A stretch of 64,000 nucleotides of DNA from positions 1 through 64,000 of the forward strand of contig QPMI01000087.1 of the NCBI GenBank assembly GCA_004431415.1, in the 5' to 3' direction. The DNA is from Cyanophora paradoxa (taxonomy: Eukaryota > Glaucocystophyceae > Cyanophorales > Cyanophoraceae). A program made the position numbers and the translations under genes. This document shows positions 46,867-57,600 of the stretch, piece after piece (position 1 is the stretch's first letter; each line of letters begins with the position of its first letter). The notes beneath the pieces were generated by a model. The model made no database searches. It was given only the letters and a program-made list of their open reading frames with translations, and was not told where the DNA came from.

Positions 46867-47577
46867 CTACTGCTTGGGGAAGGGGGGGCCCTGGCACGCC
46901 TCCCCGCAGCGCTCCAGGCAGTACTGCGAGTGCGTTAAGTTAGGGGGGGCGCGCGCGGCGCTCATGGGGCGCGGGGCGGGGCGGGGCGGGGCTTAAGCGG
47001 ACCTTGCGGCTTCGGAATCCCTCCTTCAGCGCGATAGGACTCTTCCTGATATCTGCGGCCGGCAAGTTAAGGCGCGGGGCGCGCGACCGTGGGCGTGGTG
47101 GGGGCCAGCCGCAGGCGCACTCAGCGGGTAGTCGCCGGGGGCGTCGCCGGGCCGGATCTGCGCGTGGACCCCGGCCACAACCGGGGGGCGGTCCCTCAGC
47201 CGCAGAACGCACGGCACGTGCGCAGACACAAGCTTAAGGTGCGTGGAGCGTACGCATGTAGCGACGCATTTCCTGAGGCACGCGTCTCTCTCTTTCGCGA
47301 ACTTCGGGTCGACGTCCGACTTCGAGCCCGCGGCCGCGCTGGCCCTGTCCGCGCCTGCGCCCAAGGCCAGCGACGCCAGGAGCGCCGCCAAGGCTCTCCT
47401 GCCGAGCCCCTGCGCGTCCTGTTTACGTTCGCTGCCGCTTCTGCTGCAGCTTTCGCCGGCGCCGTGCGCGACAATCGGCGCTGGCGCAGCGCCGAGCCCA
47501 GCATCCGCCGGAACCCGCGCTTCGCGCTCCCTGCGCGGTGCATGGGCATGCCAAGGCCAGGTGAACGCCCCGCTCAT
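46867..47577 (-). CDS. Cys-rich protein with thylakoid-lumen type leader
   Basis: Starts at the ATG at 47,577 (MSGAFTWPWHAHAP) and ends at a TAG at 46,867. After a basic, Ser-rich N-terminus comes a twin-arginine hydrophobic stretch, RRALAALLASLALGAGADRA, with an A-x-A type cleavage site, as in lumenal proteins. The mature part starts about KSDVDPKFAKERDACLRKC and ends with YCLERCGEACQGPPFPKQ. The paired CxxxC spacing resembles small plant and algal lumenal proteins with CxxxC motifs. The middle exon is not resolved. The twin Arg suggests Tat-dependent import; this is inference. Confidence 0.6.
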
Positions 47578-47668
47578 CGCCACGCGTTGTCTGCGCCGAG
47601 ATGACTGCAACTGCCGGGCCGGGGTACTCTGAATTCGATCAGCGGTAGCAGCGGCCCCGATCCGAGCG
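47578..47668. promoter_or_regulatory. 91-bp divergent intergenic region
   Basis: Only 91 bp separate the start codon of the minus-strand lumenal-protein gene from that of the plus-strand fusion gene. It must contain both 5' UTRs or a shared promoter. It holds GAATTCGATC near 47,631. Confidence 0.5.
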
Positions 47669-50600
47669 ATGCGTCTCCGCCTGCTGCCCCTGCGGAGCAG
47701 CGCAGAGCGCACGGTCGCGGTATGGACCTTGTCGAGCGATGGCTCGGGGGACGGCTGGGTCGGGCTGCTCCCCGCGCTGCAGGAGCTCGAAGCAGAAGGA
47801 GCTGCTGCTGCAGGATTCAGCAGAGCTGACATCGAGCGCCTGCGGGTCGCCGCGGCTGACGTGCTGCTGTGGCTGGAGCTCTCCGTCGGCGCCGCCGGCG
47901 AGTTTGACGTGCGCGCTGCGACGAAGAGGCTGCTCGAGTTCGTTCAAGCGGATCGATCGCGCTGGGAGCGCTGCACGTGAGTCCGAGGCGCCGGCGCATG
48001 GTTGTCAAAATTGCTCACATTGATCGAACAGGGAGGCATGCGACGCGGCGGCGACGCTGCTTCCATTCGCGCCGAAGTCATTCCGCGACTTCAGCAGTGC
48101 GCCTTCCGAGTCCGGCTCGAAGCGCCTCGCGCGACCTGACCGGCCCCGGGCCCTGCGCCGGCGCCGCGCACGCACGCGTCCGCAGTCTACACGCCGCACC
48201 TGAAAGCGGCGACGCGCGGGCTGCTCAAGCTCTCCCCAAGCTCGGCGCTGCAGGTCCCCGCGCGCCCGCTCGGATTCGGCGCCGCCGCCGCCGCCGCCCC
48301 AGAGCCTCAACAGATCCTCTGCGGTGGCCTCGCCCGCATCCTCCGCCTGCCCCTACCCCTCCCCGACGTTCTCCACGCTTTCAAAAACAAGGCGCGCCCC
48401 TACCTTTAGAACCGTTTGGTCTGGGAACCCTCACGCTCGCGCCCCCAGCCGATCTACTACTGCGCCAACCACCTCTCCTTTATCCCCCCCAACGCCGAGG
48501 TCCCCTGGCCCCCCTACGCCCGGTCCGCGCCCCCCCCCCCCGTACCGGGTACCCCCCGCCCAGCTGAAGTAGGGTGTAACCCCTAGGACGCTGGACTACG
48601 AGCTGGAGATCGGCCTCGTGATCGGTCGACCCGTCCCTGCAAACACCCCGCCCGAGGAGGTGCGCGTGTACACGTACCCCCATCCGAGCGAGGAGGGTAC
48701 CGCGTTCGACTCGGGGTACGGCAGGCGGCGAAGGCGGTGGCGGGGCTCGTGCTGCTGAACGATTTCACAGCGCGTGACGTCCAGGCCCGCGAGATCTTCG
48801 AGGGCGCGCCGTACCCCCCTCCTACTCTATTCACCCCCCCCCCTTGCGATCCGAGCCACGGCGCAGGTAACTTCGGGATGGCGAAAACAAAGAACTTCGC
48901 GACCGCAATGGGCTGCGAGGCGCGCCGCCCCGTGCCCCTATACCCTCTCTCGGTCGCCCACGTACCCCCCGCAGGTCGTCACGGCGGACGAGCTGCTCCC
49001 CAGGCTCCACTCGATCGACGGCCTCCGCGCCACAGTCGCGATCGACGGTGCGCGGGACGCGGTACCCCTCCGCCGCCTGCGTCGAAGGGGGGTACGATGC
49101 TCCGCTTTCGGCGCAGGCAAACCGGTGGCGACGTCCTGCACCGCCGAACCCGAGCACAGGTATGCCCGCGAGCCCCAAACTCTTTCTCCTCCTCCGTATC
49201 TGAACCCGCATGTCAAACCCAACCAGCGTGGCGGACATGGTGGGGTACGCGTGTCTCGGGGAGGCGCTGCACCCCGGGGAGGTCCTGGGCACCGGTACCG
49301 TCACCCGCTGCGCCGGCGTCGAGAACGGGTGCGCTCTCTGCCTGTACCCCCTCCCGCATTATTCCGAACGATCCCGACGCGCAGCCGCTACCCAAAGCCC
49401 GGTACGTACGGGAGCAGAAGTACAGCCGCGCAGCGCCCGCACGCGCACGCGCGCGCCCGCCCGGCCGACGCGCCCGCTCAGGCGAGCGGTTGGAGCTCGC
49501 CGTGGAGGGCTTCGCCCTGCCCCTCGCCAACCCCGTCGGGCGGCCCCAGCGGCACGCGGAGCCCGCCGCCAACGGCGCCTGGGACGGCCTCGGTGCGGGC
49601 GGCCTCGGCTTCCCCCCCGCCCCCCCCCCCCCCCCCCCTCTTCTTGGCTCAGGCGCGCACGGGGCAGTGCTCCGGGGCGGCCGCTTCTCCCGCCAGCGCC
49701 GAACCGGCTGCCTCCTCTTCCTCGCCGCCCTCGCCGCCCTCGCCGCCGTCCTGTACCCCCTTCTCGCCGGGCCCTCCAAGGCGCGCTCCTCCCCCGTACC
49801 CCCCTTCTTGCCCCGTCCCCTCTGAGCTCGCGCGCAGATTTCTCCCGTTGCGTGGGTGCCCGATCCGGCCCCGGCGTGGTGGAAGACGAGCCTGCCGGGC
49901 CGCGGCGCCCTCCGCAACGCCAGTGCGGCACCCCGCGCCTTGTCCGCGCGCGTGACTCACGCGATCGCGTACCCCCGCCCGCCAGCGATTCTGTTCAGTG
50001 GGGAGCTGAACGGCCCTGAGAGCTTCGCGTTCGACTCCGCGGGGCGCCTCTACGCTTCCCTGTGGGGTACGCGACGCTTCAATCTTCTTCCCGTGTCTTC
50101 ATGCCAACCGGTACCCCCCGCGCAGACGGACGCGTGGTGCGAACGCGAGAGCCATGGAGGGACCCCACAGAATCGCGTACCCCCATCGACTTCGAAGACT
50201 TCATACCCGCGGGGGCGCTCAACCCGCGAGGGCCCGACCCCCGCTGCGGGCCCGGGGTACTCTCCCACGAGGAGGTCGGAACCGTACCCCTCCCCCTCCT
50301 CCGCGTCCCCGTCTGATATCCCCCCCCCCAGGAGTGCGGGCGGCCGCTGGGCCTGCACATGACGCGGGGGGGTACCCTCATTCTCTGCGACGCCTACTTC
50401 GGCCTCGTCTCCGGTGCGCCCTGTACCCCCCCTCCACACCGGTGCCGCATCCCCCTGACCCCCCCCCCCTCCCAAGTTTCTGCGGAGGGGCGGGTCGAGT
50501 GGCTGGCGTCGGAGGCGGGCGGGCGTCCCATCGTGTTCGCCAACCAGGTCCGAGGGCGGGGGCGGGGGGGGTCGGGCCGGGCCGGGCCGGTCCGGGGAGA

Positions 50601-52017
50601 TCTGGACGGCTGGAGAATGTATTTGGCGGCAACGAGCGGCTAAGTGCCGGGCGGGCGGGCGGGCGGGCGGGCGGTGCTCGGGGAGCGTCGCAAACTTTCG
50701 TTCGCTCGTTTGCCTGAGCCGACGAACGTTCCCCCGGGCAGCCGGCGGTGGACGAGGAGGCCGGCGTCGTCTACTTCGCCGACAGGTGCCCCCCCCCCCC
50801 CCCCCCCGCCTCGAAAGGAGAGAGAGAGAAAGAGGAGCCCACTGCCCCCCGCCCCCCCCTCCCCCGGGCTCTTGATCTCCTCCCTCGCCGGAGAAGGAGA
50901 AGAAGAGCAGAGCCGGCGCCTTCGCAACTCTCCCAACTCTCCTAACTCTCCCGACTCGCCCCCGGGCAGCTCGGGGCGGTCGCGGCGGCGGGAGGTCGTC
51001 CTCCTCGTCCTCGAGAGCGCCTGCGACGGCCGCCTCCTCCGCTACGACATCTCCAAGCGGTCCGCCGGCGCCCCCCGCTCGGAGAGGAGATCTTTTAGAT
51101 CCAGGAGAGGAGAGCGCCGAGCCGCGGCTAACATGCCCGCGCCGGCCTCTCCCGCTTCGCTTCCCTGAAGCTTCCCTTCGGGGCGCTCCCTAGGCCTATC
51201 CCCTCTCTCTCCTCCTTCCTTCCCGGGGGGAGGGACCCTGCTCTCTCCTCGTGGCTGGCTCCCTTCCCCCCTCCTTCCCTCCTCCTGCTGCCCGCCCCCG
51301 ACCTTAACCCAGTTCTTTTCCGCGCTTCTTTCTCGCTCTCTTTCTGACGGGCGGGGTCCCGCTCGCAGGGAGGCGTCGGTGCTGGCGGAGGGCCTCTGCT
51401 TCCCCAACGGCCTCCTCCTCTCCCCGGACCGCCGCACCCTCGTCGTGCGCCCTGCAGGAACAGGGGGGGGAGGGGGGGGGGGGGGGGGGGGGAAGCCTTC
51501 GGGGACCTAGTTGGGGAGGGGGGTTCTTCTGCAAGTCCCCCGCCCGCGGCCGCAGCTAGCCCAGCTCAACTTAGCCGCGCGCCCTCCTCACCGCACCGCA
51601 CCGCACCGCACCGCGCAGGTGGCGGAGACGACGCGGATGCGGCTGCGCGCCCTCGACGCGGCGACCGGCCGCCCCCTCGGGCCCGAGACACCGGGCGCCC
51701 GCCTCTCCGTCCCCTGCATGCCGGCGCGCCCGCCCCGCCCCGCCCCGCGGCGCCGCCTTTAGAGAGCTTATCCTCCCGGCGGCAGGACAACCTCGCGTGG
51801 CTGCCGCCCCGCAACGCGAGCGGCGCCGGCGCCGGCGGCCCGAGCTTCCTCGTCGGCTGCGCCAACCAGTACGGGCTGAAGTTCTCCCTGCCCCCCGCCA
51901 TCGCCGGGGTGCCCCCCCTCTGCTTCTCGACTTCCGTATCCCTTCTGACATCGTACCCGGCAGTACCCCGGCCTCCGCAAAGTCGTCGCCTCCCTCATAC
52001 CCCAGGCGAGCCTTCCC

Positions 52018-52048
<31 letters not shown>

Positions 52049-52443
52049 ACACACACGCACGCACACGCCCTTCTTCTCCGCCCCGTCCGCCCTTCCAAGC
52101 TCATCGCAACGCGGTTCCCCAGGACCTCATCGCCCGGTTCATCCCCCCCTACGGCGTCGTGCTGGAGGTGGGGTACAGCGAGGACCGGGGCGCGGGGGCG
52201 CCGCTCCTGACGCTGCGGCGGGCGCTGACGGACGCGCGGGGCGGCGTGGCGCACGTGAGCGAGGCGGCCGCCACGCCCGAGGGCGGCCTCCTCCTCGGCT
52301 CCTACCGGTCCCCCCGCCTCGCCCGCCCCCCGTCCCGCCCGCCCGCCCTCACGCGGCCCCGCTCGCGGCGTAGGAACGACCACGCGGCGTACCTGTCCAA
52401 GGCCGCCCTCGACGCCGCGCTGGGCCTGGGCCCTGGGGCCTGA
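47669..52443 (+). CDS. Predicted fusion: FAH-family domain, TM helix, strictosidine-synthase/APMAP-like propeller
   Basis: Part 1 (47,669 to about 49,595): N-terminal helical region, LLPFAPKSFRDFS, then the fumarylacetoacetate-hydrolase fold with metal-site motif RTLDYELEIGLVIG (about 48,591), LVLLNDFTARDVQAREI, FGMAKTKNFATAMG, VVTADELLPRL, DMVGYACLGEALHPGEVLG and LELAVEGFALPLANPVG. Part 2: a hydrophobic helix CLLFLAALAALAAVLYPLLA after a basic stretch. Part 3: the six-bladed propeller of the strictosidine synthase-like/APMAP family, with SGELNGPESFAFDSAGRLYA, CGRPLGLH, LILCDAYFGL, VVYFAD, DGRLLRYD, LCFPNGLLLSPDRRTLVV, VAETTRMRLRALDA, DNLAWLP and GGLLLGSYR, ending ALGLGPGA. Parts 1 and 2 share one frame with or without the intron between them, no stop separates them, and no ATG occurs from 49,240 to 50,100, so the propeller has no start of its own. 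Introns use GTGCG/GTACCCC donors and one GC donor (52,006). Confidence 0.78.
52017..52060. repeat. C-run plus CA microsatellite in an intron
   Basis: A C homopolymer followed by about ten CA units inside the second-last large intron of the fusion gene. A likely length polymorphism. Confidence 0.9.
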
Positions 52444-52752
52444 TCGTCGTGTGAGATTCATATTGTTGAATTCGAACGGGCGGGTCGGCGTCCTATCCGA
52501 CTCGATGAAGCATGCGCGTGTGCAGAACATGTACATGTAGATACGCACAATGGCAACAAATGAAACAGGGGAGAAAAAGATAAAAGCTACCCTGCAGTTG
52601 ATAAACGAACTAAAGTCGAGCCGTACAGGCAACCATACTATTACTAGTACTGTACGTTCTTGAGCTAGCTGTATTGGGCGCGTGCTGAAGCTTATAATTA
52701 CTAAGTTAATTGCATAAGCAATTTGTAATACGAGTCAACTAAACATGTACAG
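52444..52752. other. Convergent 3' spacer
   Basis: AT-rich spacer of about 310 bp between two converging stops, with GAATTCGAAC at 52,468. No gene. Confidence 0.6.
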
Positions 52753-55043
52753 CTAGATCGCGGCGCCGGCACACTCGGCGATGGTGAAGCCGATGTCGAG
52801 GCAGCACTTCGTGCTAACGTCGACCTCCGCCTGCTGAGGGGCGATGCGCTGCTCGAGGCTGTTCTTGATGCTCTCCTGGCTCATGTGCCGGATCGCGCCG
52901 ACGAGCATGAAGAGGCCGTCCGCGGCGGTCGAAAGCGCCGTCAGAAGTTTGATGCCCTCCGCAGGGGTGCACGTGCGCAAGTTGGTTTCGTTGTCCAACT
53001 CGCAAGTTTCTGTGCCGCTGGCTTGCATGACGAGCCCCACGACTTTGATCACGAAGCACGTCACCGTGAAGATGTAAATGTTCTAAAAGACACGAATTCG
53101 AAGTCGAAGTCAACGAAACGCGAGAGCGCAGAAAACTACGTATACACGCGCGCGCACGAAGATTTCGCTGTAGTGCATGTTCTTCTTGTAGCGCGTGGGG
53201 ATGTCCAGCATTTTGCTCTTTAGAACTTTGGAGGCGATGTAGAGCTTGTAGAAGGGCGTGAGGATGCTGAGCTTGTGGGGGAACTTGCACCAGCACGATT
53301 TCTCCCCGCAGCACGAGGGGCAGCAACACCTGAACGCGCGCGGCCGGCTCTTATCAGGCGAAGTCGTTAAATAAAGCGATAGACGGTCAAGGACATCTAG
53401 ACCTCGATATCAACAGTCGAGGTTACAAAACCAATGGGATTTAAATTTAGCGGATACTTGCCAAGTTGGCTAGGCCAATATAGGGGATTCATATTTAGAT
53501 TGAGCGATCGCGATTGCGATGTGAATCCGGATCCGCACGCATGCGCACTTGCCCTTGTTGGAGACACAGCGGAAAACAGCCCAGATGATGACGTAGCATG
53601 CGGGGAGCAGGGGGGCCAGGAGCACCGCCCTGCCGACGCCGAGGGCGTGCTCGTACGCGTCCAAAACGGTCAAGACGCCGGCTGCGCATGCGCAAACCGC
53701 CTCACACACTATAATATACCGGTGCTCGCGCTCTTTATTATAAAGCATAGCTGTATAGCTCTAATCTTATTCATAATCTTTGAGTGTTGTAATTAGACAT
53801 GTACGGCTTGAAAAAATGTATGTTGGGGGCGCACCGATGGACGAGAAGTCGAGGAACATCGAGACCCAGGCCGCGAAACGGATGAGACACAGCTTGTTAT
53901 CCCGAATGATGAGCAGCTTAATATCAGCGGCTGCGAAGAAAATGCGGAATTGATTAGACATTGAATGCGCGCGAGCGCATGCGCAGTGGTTGCAGCCAGA
54001 TCTAGAATCTAGATCTTGCAATAGGTCTTCAGAATAAACAATCGCAAGGGCGTTATTTATATTGCACGCACGCGTGGTCCAGTTGCAGCAGCACGCGCAG
54101 CATGCGTCGCCGTTATCGGCCGCGGGCGCCTGCTCGGACTCATTCTGCGCATACTTTATAGTCAGTACTAGTTGCGTGAGACACAGGATCCCGGATGAGC
54201 CCAGGCCTGGGAAAGAACCTTGCTCGGTTGCGCTGGCCATGGAGCGTGCTGCACGTTCACGTTGACATCCGAGGGCTGCACGTACCCTGCAGGTGGCTGC
54301 CGAAGCAATTGCGAACAGGCATGAGGATTCGAGCCTTCGAATTCGAGCGGGCTCGAAAGCTAGACAGGCCTAGGCCTAGGGTCGGGCTATTGCTAGCGCT
54401 CACATAGAAGTGCGGTGCCTGCGGATGCGGATGCGGGTGCTGATTCATGTACTGCGGTGGGTGCTGGCCATGGTACGCGTACGGCCCCGCGGGCGACTGC
54501 GCATGCGGACGCAGGCTACCGTGAGAACGAGAAGGAAAAGGCTCCGTGCACGCGGCCAGGCAAGCATATGCTTTGATCGGTATACGTAGCTATATATAGC
54601 TGCAGATCGCCTAGCACAAATATATATAATGCAATGCGCATGCGCGAGGCACAAACCATTTGCATCTGTGGGTGCCCCTGGAACCCGTACGCGTGCGGTG
54701 GCGGCGGTGGCATGTACATTTGGACAGGAGGAGGTGAGAACCCCGGAGCGCCGGGCTGCCAGACAGGCGGCTTCGTCAGTTACAGAAGTATACGCGCACG
54801 AATGCATATGCGCAGCGGTCGGACAAACAGATCTAGACGGCCGCGGGAGCTCACTTTGTCATACATGTACACAGGACCCTGCGACGCGTACGGGGCATGA
54901 AGCTCTTGCAATTGGCCGTCTTTGCTTTCTCTGCCGTTTTCGTTGCCGTAGTCCTTCGAGCTCTCATGATCATGATCGCTCGCATTCTCGTCTTCATCGT
55001 GCTCCGGATCCGTCAACTTGTTGTCCTCTCCAGCGTCAGCCAT
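52753..55043 (-). CDS. Multi-span membrane protein with Cys clusters and Pro/His-rich N-terminus
   Basis: Starts at the ATG at 55,043 with an acidic N-terminus (MADAGEDNKLTDPEHDEDEN). It continues with Pro/Tyr/His/Met-rich exons (VQMYMPPPPPHAYGFQGHP; HPHPHPQAPHFY), a Cys cluster CCACCCNW, and hydrophobic exons IRFAAWVSMFLDFSSIG and LLAPLLPACYVIIWAVFRCV. A second Cys cluster reads CCPSCCGEKSCWCKFPHKL, followed by NIYIFTVTCFVIKVVGLVMQ and GLFMLVGAIRHM. It ends with CCLDIGFTIAECAGAAI. Probably four membrane segments. Pro/Tyr-rich tails with CC motifs suggest a palmitoylated membrane protein. I do not recognise a named family. Several exon edges are uncertain because introns here are longer and AT-richer. 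Confidence 0.6.
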
Positions 55044-55466
55044 TCCTGTACGTATGCGTAGCTTGATCTGGGAGCCTGCAGCTGGCAGACTAGCCTAGCA
55101 GCTGCTAAGCGATCGCCTCGAGCGATCGCGAGCGAGCTAAAACTCTGTATACGTAGCAGGCTGGGCCTGGGAGACGGGGGCTGATGCCGAGGAGACTCTG
55201 AGTCTCAGAGCAAGATACAGGTGCAGGCGAATTCCCGCTGCAAGCAAAGTCTGCAACTCTAGCTCTTACTAAGTTACGTATACACTGCTATACCGTAGTA
55301 CAGTATACTCGACAGCTTACAAGTTAAGCTACAAGATAGTTGAAGATAGTCTCGGCTGTCAATGTCGCGAGTCTCGCGACTTCTTTAAATTTTGCTGCGC
55401 GCGCGGCGGCCGCGGCCTGCCAGGCTGGCCAGGCTGGCCGGCGGGCCTGCGGACTGGGGCCCTCGT

Positions 55467-56020
55467 GAATGAAAAAAGCCCCGCCGTCCGCGAATAAAAA
55501 AGTCGGCCCCAGCAAGAAGTGTCATGATCACGATCAGCATTCATGAATCGCTTTTGCGCTAGGCGCCGCCGCGCCGCTAGCTAGTAGCTACTAGGGGTAG
55601 CTAGAGGCTAGAGGCCTAGAGCTATTTGTCGAACCCCGCCGGTCCCGGCCCCGCGCCGAGCCCGCGGTCCTCAGGGGCCAGCCTGGCAGGGCCTGCGCAC
55701 TGCGGCATGCCGGCCGCCGCGCGCCGGGCCGGCGGCCGGCCCGAAAGCCCCGAACCCCGGCCCGCCGCCCGCGGCCCGCGGGCCGCGGGCTCGGCGACTC
55801 CGGCCCGCGACTCCGGCCGCGAGGGCCGCGGGCCCGCGACCCGGCTCTCGGCGCCGGGCCCCGGGGGACGGCCGCCGGCCCGGCGCCGGGCCGGCGCCGG
55901 CCCGGGCCCCGGGGTCACCTGCACGTGAATGAATTTTCAATGAAACAAAGCCCCGGCCTCGTGAATAAAAAAGTAGACCCCAACAAGACATGTCAATAGG
56001 CATGAATCTCGATCAGTGGA
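55467..56020. repeat. Pair of related AT-rich elements flanking a GC block
   Basis: 55,467-55,550 and 55,926-56,020 share GTGAATGAA, AAAGCCCCG, GTGAATAAAAAAGT or CGAATAAAAAAGT, CCCCAACAAGA or CCCCAGCAAGA, and ATGAATC. They lie in direct orientation about 460 bp apart on either side of a GC-rich core. Confidence 0.65.
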
Positions 56021-56027
56021 TTCCATG

Positions 56028-56113
56028 TTTTTTTTGGTGAATTACCGGCCACAGTCTCTAGCTACAGACACCAGCACTGCGGGGGCTGCCCAGGGGGCAT
56101 AAAGACAAAAAAG
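56028..56113. repeat. Dispersed short repeat, copy B
   Basis: Close match to 17,096-17,186: T-run, GGTGAATTACCGGCCACAG, and AAAGACAAAAAA end. It carries a six-base insertion relative to copy A. Confidence 0.75.
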
Positions 56114-56161
56114 CAAAATAACTAAGATAAACGTTGTACGTTATATAATTAATTCTAAACT

Positions 56162-56218
56162 TAATTTCTAGCTATATATATAGCTAGCTATATATATATA
56201 TATATATTATATAGCCTA
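56162..56218. repeat. TA-rich microsatellite
   Basis: Alternating TATATA and TAGCTA words forming a long self-complementary tract. Confidence 0.9.
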
Positions 56219-56845
56219 TATACAGCTAGCGCTATAGCACTGATAATAGCCTAGTAGCAGCCTGGCAGCCAATTGCAATTGCAAACACTGCGCAGTGCGC
56301 ACTGCGGCGCGCATGCGCATGCGCACGCCGCATGCGCAGTGCACGTGCGGCAGTGCGCTACTTGGTAGCGCTGCTGTACATGTTACTACATGTGCGCATG
56401 TGCGCATGCCAGTGCGGCCCGGGCGCCGACGCCGGCTCGCAGGCTGGGCCGGGGCCGCTGGGCCGCAGGCCCGCAGCTGCAGCTGCGCGGGGCCCGTTTC
56501 CCGATGCCCTCGAAGCGCCGCGAATTCGAAGCAGCCCGGGGTTGCAATATTTAATATATTAATTAAAAAACAAAATATTACACAATTAGTTTAATTTGCA
56601 CATACTGTCAATGTATTATGTTAGATTATGTTAGATCAATTATGAAAAGTTTTTACGATCCTATGATTTCGACATTCATTACTACCGACACTTCTTCTTT
56701 TGCCTAGGCATTTTTATTCGTGCGGCCCGCTTCTACCCGGCTAGTCCCCGCTACGGACGCATACGCCGTGACGACGATGCTAGTACTCAGGCAGCCGAGT
56801 CAGGCTACCCGCCGGGCCCGGGTCCCCGGGCCCGGCTACCTGGCC

Positions 56846-56950
56846 GGGAGTCCCGGGACTCGGGACTCGGGAGTCGGGAGTCGGGAGTAGTAGTACTCGG
56901 GAGTCGGGAGTCGGGACTCCGGGAGTCGGGCAGACTCGGCCCGGACTCGG
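56846..56950. repeat. GGGACTC/GGGAGTC tandem repeat
   Basis: About twelve imperfect 7-bp units in which the two unit types are inverted partners (GAGTC and GACTC), so the tract can fold on itself. Confidence 0.85.
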
Positions 56951-57600
56951 GCTCAGCCTGGCACAGCTGCAGCCTGCAGGCTGGCAGACTGCCGCTCACT
57001 GAGTCACTCGTGAGTCGTGACTACTAGGCTAGTACTGACTCCTGAGACTATGAGAGTCAGTCGGCCCGCGCCGCAGGCTCCCGCAGCCCCAGGCCCCCAG
57101 CCGGCCCTGAGCCGGGCCCCAGGCTCCCCAGCCTCCCCCAGCCTGGGCCCCAGGGCCTCATGACTCAGTGATCAGCTGCTGCAAAGGCTAGTCAGTACGA
57201 CTCAGTAGCTGATAGCGCTGCAGCGGCTGTTGATCCCAGCTTGGGGCGCGAGTCGCGGCGAGGGTACCGGTGCAGCTGCAGCGTCGGGCCGAAGTCACCG
57301 GGCGCATTGTCACTTCCAGCCTGGGCTCGTCCGACGGTCGCGCCCCTCGGTGCGTGAAGACAGCCAGCCGTTGACGTTGCAATGGAAAAAGGCAAAGGCT
57401 CCCGCTTTCAGGGTGCGCACATATGCATGATGCATATGCATCAACTGCCCCGCGGCCGGGCCCGAGCCCGGTGGCCACAAGTTCAGGGCCGGCCGCGGGT
57501 GCTTGCAATTGTGACCAGGAAACTTTGAGGTCTTATTCGCTCAGCAGCTGCGCATGACGGTCGGCCAAGGCTCGGATTGGGCGCGCCGGCGGCCCTTGGA

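Larger units (their letters stand above)
55044..57600. other. 2.6 kb repeat-rich intergenic region
   Basis: The longest gap without a gene. From left to right: palindrome-rich AT sequence; an AT-rich element at 55,467-55,550; almost pure GC sequence at 55,620-55,920; a related AT-rich element at 55,926-56,020; dispersed repeat copy B; a TA tract; GCATGCGCATGCGC words near 56,310; and a GGGACTC/GGGAGTC tandem repeat. It must also hold the divergent promoters of the membrane protein and the TRP gene. Confidence 0.6.
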
